A stretch of DNA of 23,249 bases from CAYYAQ01 sp964469555 (GTDB taxonomy: Bacteria > Planctomycetota > UBA1135 > UBA2386): assembly GCA_964469555.1 (NCBI GenBank), contig CAYYAQ010000081.1:1-23249 (forward strand), read 5' to 3'. The notes beneath the pieces were generated by a model. That model searched no databases. It saw only the letters and a program-made list of their open reading frames with translations, and had not been told where the DNA came from. Below, piece after piece: positions 1-6,481 of the stretch. Each line of letters begins with the position of its first letter. Position 1 is the stretch's first letter. A program made the position numbers and the translations under genes.

Positions 1-1
1 G

Positions 2-571
2 GCGGGCGCGTCCCTTCCGGATCTACTCGGCGACCGGGATCTTTCGCCGCGGGGCCACTCGATCGAGGTCCGTGTCTACGCCGAGGAACCAGCGAACGGG
101 TATCTGCCGGCCGCCGGAACGTTGACGCGCGTGATTGAACCGACGGGCCCCGGAGTGCGGTTTGACTCAGGAGTTCACGCCGGCACCGAGATCAGCGTGC
201 ACTTCGATCCGATGATCAGCAAGATCATCGTGCACGCGCCAGATCGCGACGCGGCGTGCCGCAGGCTCGAGCGGGTTCTGCGCGAGACGGCATACCTCGG
301 ACTCCCGACGAACCTGGACTTCCTCGGTCGCGTGATCCGGAGCCCGGGCTTCCGCAGCGGTGAGTTGACCACGGCGTTCCTCGACGACCACCCTGAGCTC
401 GCCGCCGGTCCCGAAGGCGCTGCGCCCGATGTTGCCTACGTGGCGGCCGCGCTGTGTGAAGCGCTCCGCAGTGGGGGTTCGGATGGTTCGAACTCGGAGT
501 CGGCGCCCGATGGCGACGCCAGCAGTCCGTGGGACACTGTCGGGGCGTTTCGAATCTGGAGGCGGTCGTGA
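2..571 (+). CDS. Biotin carboxylase subunit of an acyl-CoA carboxylase, 3' part (methylcrotonyl/propionyl/geranyl type)
   Basis: The gene enters from the left edge; 189 codons are visible in frame from base 2. The protein begins in the biotin carboxylase C-terminal domain. RGHSIEVRVYAEEPANGYLP is the standard opening of that domain, followed by GTLTRVIEPTGPGVRFDSGV and HFDPMISKIIVHAPDR. This subunit carboxylates biotin using ATP and bicarbonate. After the domain a linker ends with SPWDTVGAFRIW, which resembles the start of the BT domain in methylcrotonyl-CoA carboxylase alpha chains. The frame then stops at a TGA that overlaps the GTG of the next gene, so the BT and biotin-carrier part is on a separate reading frame. 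The acyl-CoA substrate cannot be read from this fragment. A branched-chain or isoprenoid acyl-CoA is inferred from the nearby AtuA-type genes. Confidence 0.9.
   Translation, partial: AGASLPDLLGDRDLSPRGHSIEVRVYAEEPANGYLPAAGTLTRVIEPTGPGVRFDSGVHAGTEISVHFDPMISKIIVHAPDRDAACRRLERVLRETAYLGLPTNLDFLGRVIRSPGFRSGELTTAFLDDHPELAAGPEGAAPDVAYVAAALCEALRSGGSDGSNSESAPDGDASSPWDTVGAFRIWRRS
558..562 (+). promoter_or_regulatory. Ribosome binding site GGAGG for the BT/biotin-carrier protein
   Basis: GGAGG lies 5 nt upstream of GTG at 568. It supports independent initiation at that GTG, although the same bases also encode Trp-Arg-Arg at the end of the upstream frame. Confidence 0.5.
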
Positions 572-1101
572 GCATCAGCAAGGATTTCGACCACGGGGGC
601 CAGCGTCTACGCGTACAGCTTTCGCATATCGAGGGTGAACGGTATCGAGTCCTCGTCGGTGACGCGGACCACGAGGTGACGGCTCGTCTTCTCCCCGATG
701 GACGGGTGCGTTTCCAGCTCGATGGCAGCGTGTTCCACGCAGTGGCGAGTTGTTCGGGCACGGGCAAGGCTGTGTCGCGTCGCGGCGACGTGCACGTATC
801 TCTCGGCGAAGAGACGTGGATGCTCACGGGCGGCAACGCACGTTCGAGTCGGGCGGTCGGCGGACATGACGTCGCCGGGGATGGAATAATCGTCGCCCCG
901 ATGACCGGAACGGTGCTCTCGATCCAGGTGCGAGAAGGTGACACGGTCTCCGCGAGTGATGCCGTCGCGATCGTGTCCGCCATGAAGATGGAGCACAAGT
1001 TGCTCGCGGGAGTGGACGGAACGATCGTCGAGGTGGCAGCTACGGAAGGCGCGACGGTCGAGCAGGATGAGGTGATCCTTCGCGTCGAGCCCGTTGACTA
1101 G
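568..1101 (+). CDS. BT-domain plus biotin carboxyl carrier protein of the acyl-CoA carboxylase
   Basis: This 177-residue protein, counted from GTG 568, carries covalently bound biotin between the carboxylase and carboxyltransferase sites. The C-terminal 75 residues are a biotinyl domain: APMTGTVLSIQVREGDTV, then the biotinylation motif SAMKMEH with the acceptor Lys near residue 140. The first 95 residues (HGGQRLRVQLSHIEG, YRVLVGDADHEVTARLLPDG) look like the beta-rich BT domain of methylcrotonyl-CoA carboxylase alpha. In most relatives this part is fused to the biotin carboxylase. Here it is in a different frame, with a 4-nt GTGA overlap and a good SD. Either the subunit is naturally split and translationally coupled, or one base has been lost or gained in a fused gene. 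An earlier in-frame ATG at 529 has no SD. Confidence 0.85.
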   Translation: MSISKDFDHGGQRLRVQLSHIEGERYRVLVGDADHEVTARLLPDGRVRFQLDGSVFHAVASCSGTGKAVSRRGDVHVSLGEETWMLTGGNARSSRAVGGHDVAGDGIIVAPMTGTVLSIQVREGDTVSASDAVAIVSAMKMEHKLLAGVDGTIVEVAATEGATVEQDEVILRVEPVD

Positions 1102-1314
1102 ATCGAGGTTTGTCGCGGGCGCTCGCGGAAAGCTGTAGAATCCCGAATGGACTCACGGGCCCGTTCGTTCCCAGGTTGACTTTCGAGCTGGTCGCGATCT
1201 TCCTCTGACTGGTCGTCTTTCCATGAGACTCGTTCTCGAGCCGAGGTCGATCGAGCAATACCGACCTTCGCGAGAATCTGAGACTCTGACCAGCGCCACT
1301 CGTTTCCCCTTGCC

Positions 1315-1319
1315 GGAGG
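1315..1319 (+). promoter_or_regulatory. Ribosome binding site GGAGG for the epimerase remnant
   Basis: GGAGG lies 5 nt before ATG 1325. It picks this ATG over the upstream in-frame ATG at 1223, whose extra N-terminus has no family resemblance. Confidence 0.5.
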
Positions 1320-1324
1320 CAAGT

Positions 1325-1647
1325 ATGCGGATCGTGATCCCCGGAGGTTCGGGCCAAGTCGGCACTTTCATGGCAAGGGCGTTTCAGCGCGCCGGCGATG
1401 AAGTGATCGAGCTCAGCCGCACGCCGCGCGACAAACCGTGGCCGGGGTCCGGTTCGGACTGCTGACGCCCGCGTGGATGCTGGAGATCGGCACGTTCCTC
1501 ATGCGGACCGAGTCCGAACTCGTATTGAAGAGTCGCCGCGTGGTGCCAGGGCGTCTGCTCGAGTCCGGATTCGAATTCGATTGGCCCACCCGGCCCGAAG
1601 CGGCCCGCGATCTCGCGGACCGTTGGCGAGCCCTGCGTCAGGGGTAG
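1325..1647 (+). pseudogene. Internally deleted NAD-dependent epimerase (TIGR01777/YfcH-like, DUF1731)
   Basis: Two ends of one protein remain in different frames. The N-terminal piece (1325 to about 1437) reads MRIVIPGGSGQVGTFMARAF and GDEVIELSRTPRDKPW, the Rossmann dinucleotide-binding start of the YfcH/TIGR01777 family. After a few more codons this frame stops at 1465. From about 1440, one frame away, the text is LLTPAWMLEIGTFLMRTESE followed by LVLKSRRVVPGRLLESGFEF, which is the DUF1731 C-terminus of the same family. Members are about 300 residues long and only about 100 are present. Roughly 200 codons containing the catalytic Tyr-Lys region and most of the substrate site are missing. The junction near 1437-1450 is clean and both flanks look undecayed, so the deletion is recent or is an assembly error. 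A functional product is not expected. Confidence 0.8.
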
Positions 1648-1654
1648 CAGAGGG

Positions 1655-2593
1655 TCAGGCGTCTTCCTTCGCGGGCGCCATCACGGACGCGATCACCGAG
1701 ACCTGCACGATGTCGTCCGCATTGCATCCGCGCGATAGGTCGAGGCAGGGTCGCGCGAGCCCCTGGATCAGCGGGCCGAGCGCCTGGAAGCTCGCCAGGC
1801 GATGGGTGATCTTGTAGGCCAGGTTTCCGGAATCGAGATCCGGGAAGACGAACACGTTCGCGCGGCCTGCCACGGAGCTGTTCGGCGCCTTCGCCGCGGC
1901 GACCTCGGGGATGATCGCGGTGTCGAATTGCAGCTCGCCATCGGCCTCGATTTCGGGATGTTGCTCGCGGAAGATCCGCAACCCTTCACGGACCTTGTCG
2001 ACCCGCGAGTGCTCGGCGCTGCCCTTCGTCGAAAACGACAAGAACGCGACGCGCGGCTCCTCGGTCGTGAGCAGGCGGTGGTTCTTTGCCGAGGACGACG
2101 CGATCGCAGCGAGCTGTGAAGGATCCGGGTCCGGTAAGACGCCGCCGTCCGCGTAGCTGTAATTCGTGATGCCACGCACCATCAAGAACATCGATGACAC
2201 GATTGGGATGTCCGTTGCCATGCCGACGCAGTAGATCCCTGCTCGGATGACCTCCGCCGTCGTGTGTGTGGCTCCGGCGACGCAGCCGTCCGCCTCACCC
2301 AGTGCCACGAGGGACGCCGCGAAGAACAGCGGCTTGCGCGCGAGCTCCGCGGCGCCATTCCGATCCAGTCCCGTGGCGCGGCGTCGTTCGAAGATGTGTT
2401 CGACGACCCGCTCGAAGCGATCGTCAACGCCGGGATTCTCGATCCAGATCACCTCGGCGAGCCGCGAGTGCTCGAGGTCCTTGCGCGCCGCGACCGTGCG
2501 GGGGTCCGCGACCTCGGGCAGGACGATCCGCTTGAGGTCGGACCTCGCGCGTGCACGCAGGCTTTCCAGAACAGGTGGTAACTCGCCGCTCAG
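1655..2593 (-). CDS. pta: Phosphate acetyltransferase (phosphotransacetylase)
   Basis: The enzyme interconverts acetyl-CoA and acetyl phosphate in the cytoplasm. Family signatures run through the chain: RIVLPEVADPRTVAARKD near the N-terminus, EADGCVAGATHTTAEVIRAG, AFLSFSTKGSA (about 183-193), DGELQFDTAIIPEVAAAK, FPDLDSGNLAYK, and DLSRGCNADDIV near the end. An ATG/GTG/TTG-only search would begin at GTG 2452 and lose 47 conserved residues. The same frame is open upstream and encodes the expected N-terminus, with no ATG, GTG or TTG. The only sensible start is CTG 2593, which overlaps the stop of the upstream gene as CTGA and has GGAG 8 nt upstream. That gives 312 residues, normal for the short Pta class without the DRTGG domain. 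It is the last gene of the AtuA-type operon. No acetate kinase is visible. Related phosphate butyryltransferases share motifs, so the acyl specificity is not certain. Confidence 0.88.
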   Translation of the reverse strand: MSGELPPVLESLRARARSDLKRIVLPEVADPRTVAARKDLEHSRLAEVIWIENPGVDDRFERVVEHIFERRRATGLDRNGAAELARKPLFFAASLVALGEADGCVAGATHTTAEVIRAGIYCVGMATDIPIVSSMFLMVRGITNYSYADGGVLPDPDPSQLAAIASSSAKNHRLLTTEEPRVAFLSFSTKGSAEHSRVDKVREGLRIFREQHPEIEADGELQFDTAIIPEVAAAKAPNSSVAGRANVFVFPDLDSGNLAYKITHRLASFQALGPLIQGLARPCLDLSRGCNADDIVQVSVIASVMAPAKEDA

Positions 2594-2904
2594 CGTTCGA
2601 ACTCCATTTCGAGCAGAGCGAGTCCGTGCGTCTTTCCCTGCGCATCGGTCAGGAGACTCTCGCTGCCGCCGCCGCCGAGGCTGTCGGACAGGAGAAAGTT
2701 GAGAGCCAGCATGTTCGGCGCCTCGAAGCGCACGATGTCGCCCTTGCAGATGTCCTTGAAGTGTGCCTTCAAGCGCTGCGGCGTGAGGTGTTCGAGGATG
2801 AACGCGTAGTCCCCTTCGTTCTGCACGAAGACACCGACATTGCTGCCGTCGCCCTTGTCGCCGGAACGCGCGAGCGCGAAATCTCCGAGTTTGACCTTCG
2901 CCAT
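2590..2904 (-). CDS. Small AtuA C-terminal-domain protein
   Basis: This 104-residue cytoplasmic protein begins MAKVKLGDFALARSGDKGDG and continues SNVGVFVQNEGDYAFILEHL. That is the ferredoxin-fold-like C-terminal domain of AtuA-type (DUF1446) proteins, which can be fused to the main domain or encoded separately. The biochemical role is unknown. In Pseudomonas, atuA belongs to the acyclic terpene utilisation cluster. ATG 2904 overlaps the stop of the DUF1446 gene by one base (TGATG) and has GGAGG 7 nt upstream, so the two are almost certainly co-translated partners. Its own stop overlaps the CTG of pta. A Gly-rich stretch (LGGGGSESLL) occurs late in the protein. A longer in-frame upstream extension is open but reads as Arg-rich shadow sequence of the neighbouring gene. 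Confidence 0.85.
   Translation of the reverse strand: MAKVKLGDFALARSGDKGDGSNVGVFVQNEGDYAFILEHLTPQRLKAHFKDICKGDIVRFEAPNMLALNFLLSDSLGGGGSESLLTDAQGKTHGLALLEMEFER
2602..2605 (-). promoter_or_regulatory. Ribosome binding site GGAG deciding the CTG start of pta
   Basis: On the minus strand GGAG sits 8 nt before CTG 2593, inside the last codons of the upstream gene. It is part of the case for a non-AUG start. Confidence 0.4.
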
Positions 2905-4265
2905 CAGACTGCCTCCACGCGAGTTTCGGTCCGGACCTTGTCCTTGTGCAGGAGCGCCGGCCAGTAGCTGATGATCTTCGTGGCCTTTGGTCGTCCGCCC
3001 GCGAAGCCGGTGACGCCAGGAGGCCCGCTCGTCACGAGCGGCACGATCTCCATGCCGAATCGGTTGACCTTCGTCTTGTCGGTGGACTTCACGCCGAGGC
3101 GCAGCACGATTTCGGGCGCGTCGACCGTCTCGACGATGCCCTCGTGGCACACGCCGCTGCCGACGTACTCGATCATCTTCTCGTCGTCCGTGAACGTGAC
3201 ACCGTCCAACTCGAGTCGCCCAAACACGATGTCCGCGCAGAGGCGTGCCTTTTCGAGGGCGTCAGGCCCCGACACCGTCAACTGACCAGTGGCCTTGTAG
3301 CCGCTGTGGTAGCTGATCGAAACCTTGTAGGTATCTGTCGGTGCGCTGCCCTCGATGCCCGACAGCTTGACGCGATTATCGCCCGTGTCGGCGAGTTGCG
3401 CACTCGCGAAGTTGGCCGTGCAATCAGGCGTGAGATAACGGTTCGGATCGCCCATCTCGTAGAGCAGCTGAGAGATCACGGTTCGCTTGTCGATCAGTCC
3501 GCCAGTGTTCTCGTGTTTCGTGACGAAGAACGTCCCGTCCGCGCGCGCTTCGATCACCGGATAGCCGATCTTGACGAAGTCGCTGATTTCGCGCCACTTC
3601 GAGAAGTTGCCGCCGGTGCACTGCGCGCCACACTCGACGATGTGGCCGGCGACCGTGGCCGAGGCGAGCTTGTCGTAGTCGTCGGGTTGCCACCCGAACT
3701 CGTGCATCAGTGGTCCGGCGACGAGAGCGGGATCCGTGATCCGCCCACCGATGACGATGTCGGCGCCCTTCGCCAAGCACTCGGCGACCGACGCGGCGCC
3801 GATGTAGACGTTTGCGCTGCTGATCGAGTCGACGACGGTGTCGAGTGTTTCGCCGGTATCCATGTTGGCGAATGTCTCGCCCTCGGCCATCAGCGACGGA
3901 ATCTGGTCGAGGATGTCGTCTCCGAGGATGACGCCGACCTTCAGGCCCTTGAGTCCCTTCTCCCTTGCGAGGTCGAGCGTCGCCTCCATGCACGCGAGCG
4001 GGTTCACGCCGCCGGCGTTCGCGATGACCTTGATCCCCTTCTCCGCGATCTCGGGGAAGATGCGGTCGAGCATCGTGATGAAGTCCGTCGCGTATCCGGC
4101 CTTCGGATTCCGACTCTTGAGCTTTTGCATAATGCTCATCGTCACCTCGGCGAGGTAGTCGAGAGCGAGGTAGTCGAGCGGGCCCTCCCGGACGAGACGC
4201 ACAGGTCCGAGTATGGAATCGCCCCAGAAGCCCTGTCCGTTGGCGATGAAAACCTGATCACGCAT
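2904..4265 (-). CDS. AtuA family (DUF1446) acyl-CoA catabolism protein
   Basis: This 453-residue protein is recognised as DUF1446/AtuA-like from its opening (DQVFIANGQGFWGDSILGP), YLALDYLAEVTMSIMQK, KVIANAGGVNPLACMEA, DIVIGGRITDPALVAGPLMH, and SKWREISDFVKIGYPVIEA. Genes of this family travel with biotin-dependent acyl-CoA carboxylases in leucine- and terpene-type degradation clusters, and such a carboxylase lies at 2-1101 here. The reaction catalysed has not been established to my knowledge. ATG 4265 begins exactly where family similarity begins. The frame is open further upstream to 4610, but that part reads as antisense of the yhhQ fragment. It is the first gene of a three-gene overlapping operon with the small AtuA-type protein and pta. 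A -10-like TAGACT ends 7 nt before the start and no SD is visible, so the mRNA may be leaderless. Confidence 0.88.
   Translation of the reverse strand: MRDQVFIANGQGFWGDSILGPVRLVREGPLDYLALDYLAEVTMSIMQKLKSRNPKAGYATDFITMLDRIFPEIAEKGIKVIANAGGVNPLACMEATLDLAREKGLKGLKVGVILGDDILDQIPSLMAEGETFANMDTGETLDTVVDSISSANVYIGAASVAECLAKGADIVIGGRITDPALVAGPLMHEFGWQPDDYDKLASATVAGHIVECGAQCTGGNFSKWREISDFVKIGYPVIEARADGTFFVTKHENTGGLIDKRTVISQLLYEMGDPNRYLTPDCTANFASAQLADTGDNRVKLSGIEGSAPTDTYKVSISYHSGYKATGQLTVSGPDALEKARLCADIVFGRLELDGVTFTDDEKMIEYVGSGVCHEGIVETVDAPEIVLRLGVKSTDKTKVNRFGMEIVPLVTSGPPGVTGFAGGRPKATKIISYWPALLHKDKVRTETRVEAV
2912..2916 (-). promoter_or_regulatory. Ribosome binding site GGAGG for the small AtuA-type protein
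   Basis: GGAGG lies 7 nt upstream of ATG 2904, at the end of the DUF1446 gene. It fixes the start and supports coupled translation. Confidence 0.55.
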
Positions 4266-4272
4266 GGCGCGA

Positions 4273-4278
4273 AGTCTA
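4273..4278 (-). promoter_or_regulatory. Possible -10 element (TAGACT) for the AtuA-type operon
   Basis: On the minus strand TAGACT is followed by 7 nt and then ATG 4265. No convincing -35 box is seen. The spacing would put the transcription start at or next to the start codon. Confidence 0.25.
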
Positions 4279-4340
4279 GCGACGTCGGTTGTGGGGAAAC
4301 AGCCTTTCCGGAAACCCCGTGCGCCGGCAAACTCTGCAAC

Positions 4341-4688
4341 GTGCGCGTCGTGATCGAGCGATACCTGCTGGGGCTCTTGATCCTGAGTGGTCTGTTCGTC
4401 GCTACACTCGTCGTGTGCAACTTGATCGCGACGAAGTTCACGGAGATCGACCTCGGATTCCACACGTTCACCGTTTCGGTGGGCATCCTGCCGTACCCGT
4501 TGACCTTCCTGGTCACGGACATCCTCTCCGAGGTGTACGGCAAGCGTCGCGCGAATCAAGTCGTGCTCGTCGGGTTCGTCGCGTCGGCGCTCGTCATTGG
4601 AGTCGTGCACCTCGCGATCGCGTTCCCCGCGCTTTCATTCGGCGCGTCGGCGATGGGTTTACTTCGTGGCGGCTTGTGGACCTTCTGA
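4341..4688 (+). pseudogene. yhhQ: Truncated queuosine precursor transporter (YhhQ/VUT family)
   Basis: From GTG 4341 (or the GTG at 4350) the frame encodes about 115 residues. The N-terminal membrane segment LLGLLILSGLFVATLVVCNL is followed by GILPYPLTFLVTDILSEVYG, KRRANQVVLVGFVASALVIG and a third hydrophobic segment ending near FPALSFGASAM. These are hallmarks of the YhhQ family, inner-membrane importers of queuine/preQ precursors, normally about 220 residues with six membrane segments. After the third segment the similarity ends abruptly and the frame stops at 4688. The following 130 bases do not encode the missing half in any frame. A few codons in another frame near 4683-4700 (SDREVF) could be a scrap of it, but that is weak. 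The protein is unlikely to transport. The gene is divergent from the AtuA operon. Confidence 0.75.
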
Positions 4689-4817
4689 CAGGGAGGTGTT
4701 TCGGTCCCCGGGCCAACCCGCGGCGGTTTCTGGGCGGGAAGCGAAGAGGGAATCGCGAGGACGATGGATCCGCAAGCCGAGACACGCCTCCACTTCGGAG
4801 ACTCGAACCGATCCGCG

Positions 4818-6338
4818 CTAGGCGTTGGGTCGCGCAGGCGAGGCGCCCGCGGCGACGCGTTCGTCACCGACGAGGACCTTGAACCCGGAGAGGTCTCCGA
4901 GACCCGCGAGGGCTGGGTCGTCTTCCACGTGCACCTCGGCTGCGGGCTTGCGATTCGCGGGCTTTGGAACAGGAGCCTGCTGCGTCGCCGGTTTCCACTT
5001 CCCGCCGGTCTCGGGATGAACCGGCGCGATGGGTTGACCGATGTTGCGACGGTGTTCCTGCTGCTGTTTTGACGCGACGGACCGCCGCGCCAGCTGTGGC
5101 CGGAGCTTTCGCTTTGGCCTGTGCGGCACCGGGGCGCCGACCTTCGCGACCCGCTGGCTCTCGACGATCGCCGAGTCGTAGATCTCGATGTTGGAATCGT
5201 TTTCGCACATCTTCGGTTCCGACGACCAGATCAGATCCTCCATCTTGTCGCGGTTCAGGTATAGCACGCGTCCGATGAGCCGCGTGCTTATGAACAACGG
5301 AACGATCGCGAGCGGGCCGACGACCGACATGCGCAGGAACTGAGCGGACCCTTCGGTGAGCCAGAAAGCGCTCATCGCGGGCGTGAACGTGAGCCAGACG
5401 ACGGCCATGACGACGACGCCAGGAAGACCGATGGTGAAAGCTGCCGGGAACAGCACCTTGGGGTGAAGGCCGCGGAAGTCCTCCCGTGTCTGGCACAGGG
5501 CCACGCCGAGCGGGAAGAGCACTGCGCTAACGACGAGCAGCGGCAGACCGATGGAGCCGAGGTACCGACACGCGAGAATGCCCGGCATCAGCAGCAACAA
5601 GCCGTTGATCAGGCAATCACGGAGGAAGAAAGCCGCGCGGCGGGCCTGCCTTGGAAGATCGGTGAGCTGAGGCGCATCGGTGAATCCCTGCACCGTGTCC
5701 ACCAGGATCTGTCGGGACATGGCTCCGACGACACCGGCGATGCACAAGACGGGCAGCATCGCGATCGCGGGCAAGACCCAGAAACTCGACCTTGCGGTCA
5801 GCGTTCCCCCGAGGCCGACGATCAACGGGAAGATCAGCATGACCGTCATCAAAGTGAGTGGGATGTGTCCCAGAAACAGGAATGTTCCGGCATCCATGAC
5901 CTCCTCGCGCATGTGCGTCTCGCGGAGGGGCGTGCCCCGTTTCCAACCGGATGGAACGGTTGGATAATCCTCGCCCTCTTCTTCAGCGGGTTCGTCAGTC
6001 GTGCCCATCCGCGTACTCCAGCTCCCAGACGAGGAGGAGCCGGCTCGCCGCTGGGCGGGGTCTCCTGCGTCCAGCGAGATGCCCAGCTTGCTCAGACGAC
6101 CTTCGACGCGGTCACGCTCGCAGTCGACGATGATCTCCCGGGCGCAGTGCACGGACTCGTTCATGTAGCCGAGGTCGTAGCAGACGTTGCTCAGCTCCTC
6201 CCAGATCTTGTCGGTAGCTGCACCCTGCTCGATCGCCCGGTGCAGACACACGTACCGCTTCTCAGGACTGTCCCCAATATGATCAGTGGTCAATTCCTTC
6301 CCCCTAGTATCCCTGTCAGCGTTCGTTTCCACCAACAC
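4818..6338 (-). CDS. Multi-pass membrane protein of unknown function with an N-terminal helical (TPR-like) region
   Basis: I do not recognise this protein by name. It has about 506 residues from GTG 6338; a TTG in the first 20 codons is an alternative start. Residues 25-75 (EKRYVCLHRAIEQGAATDKI, WEELSNVCYDLGYMNESVHC) resemble one to two TPR-like helical hairpins. A Ser/Glu-rich linker follows (about 98-126). Hydrophobic segments lie near 157-179, 186-207, 243-257, 262-281, 298-318 and 333-355. After about 375 the tail is basic and Pro/Gln-rich (RPKRKLRPQLARRSV, KQQQEHRR), probably cytoplasmic and disordered. The six-segment block is reminiscent of the DUF4013-type membrane domains of unknown function, but I cannot confirm that. 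The gene stands alone: it is downstream of grx4 on the same strand, with a 143-nt gap containing two hairpins. Confidence 0.75.
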   Translation of the reverse strand: MLVETNADRDTRGKELTTDHIGDSPEKRYVCLHRAIEQGAATDKIWEELSNVCYDLGYMNESVHCAREIIVDCERDRVEGRLSKLGISLDAGDPAQRRAGSSSSGSWSTRMGTTDEPAEEEGEDYPTVPSGWKRGTPLRETHMREEVMDAGTFLFLGHIPLTLMTVMLIFPLIVGLGGTLTARSSFWVLPAIAMLPVLCIAGVVGAMSRQILVDTVQGFTDAPQLTDLPRQARRAAFFLRDCLINGLLLLMPGILACRYLGSIGLPLLVVSAVLFPLGVALCQTREDFRGLHPKVLFPAAFTIGLPGVVVMAVVWLTFTPAMSAFWLTEGSAQFLRMSVVGPLAIVPLFISTRLIGRVLYLNRDKMEDLIWSSEPKMCENDSNIEIYDSAIVESQRVAKVGAPVPHRPKRKLRPQLARRSVASKQQQEHRRNIGQPIAPVHPETGGKWKPATQQAPVPKPANRKPAAEVHVEDDPALAGLGDLSGFKVLVGDERVAAGASPARPNA

Positions 6339-6349
6339 GTACAGTGTTG
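6333..6349. repeat. Inverted repeat CAACAC-N5-GTGTTG over the start of the membrane protein gene
   Basis: A perfect 6-bp inverted repeat with a 5-nt centre spans the GTG start at 6338. It could be an operator or an mRNA hairpin hiding the start. It could also be chance. Confidence 0.35.
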
Positions 6350-6358
6350 CCCGAGGCA

Positions 6359-6376
6359 GATGTCGGAAACGACATC
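6359..6376. repeat. Hairpin GATGTCG-GAAA-CGACATC upstream of the membrane protein gene
   Basis: A perfect 7-bp stem closes a 4-nt loop (GAAA on plus, TTTC on minus). It lies 10 bases from the neighbouring inverted repeat, in the leader of the minus-strand membrane gene. No T-run follows on either strand, so it is not a classical terminator. Confidence 0.4.
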
Positions 6377-6398
6377 AATCGCCTTTAGCCGGACGTCT

Positions 6399-6410
6399 CG
6401 TCCCGGGACG
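6399..6410. repeat. 12-bp perfect palindrome CGTCCCGGGACG
   Basis: A self-complementary 12-mer lies between grx4 and the membrane protein gene. It is a possible protein-binding site. In GC-rich DNA, chance is a reasonable alternative. Confidence 0.25.
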
Positions 6411-6481
6411 GGGTGGCGGCAGCGTCGGTAGCGTGGAGGAATCGCTGCGTCGGCGACTCGCCTGCGGAAGGCCAGTCTGAG

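Noticed and set aside
2946..4688. 580-residue plus-strand open frame opposite the AtuA-type operon
   Set aside because: Only its last 115 codons (yhhQ fragment) resemble a protein. The rest is the Arg/Asp/Val-rich antisense shadow of the DUF1446 and small AtuA-type genes.
4795..4820. tRNA-like T-loop (GGTTCGAGTC on the minus strand)
   Set aside because: The flanking five bases do not pair, the upstream sequence is the 3' end of the membrane protein gene, and no anticodon arm or acceptor stem can be formed.
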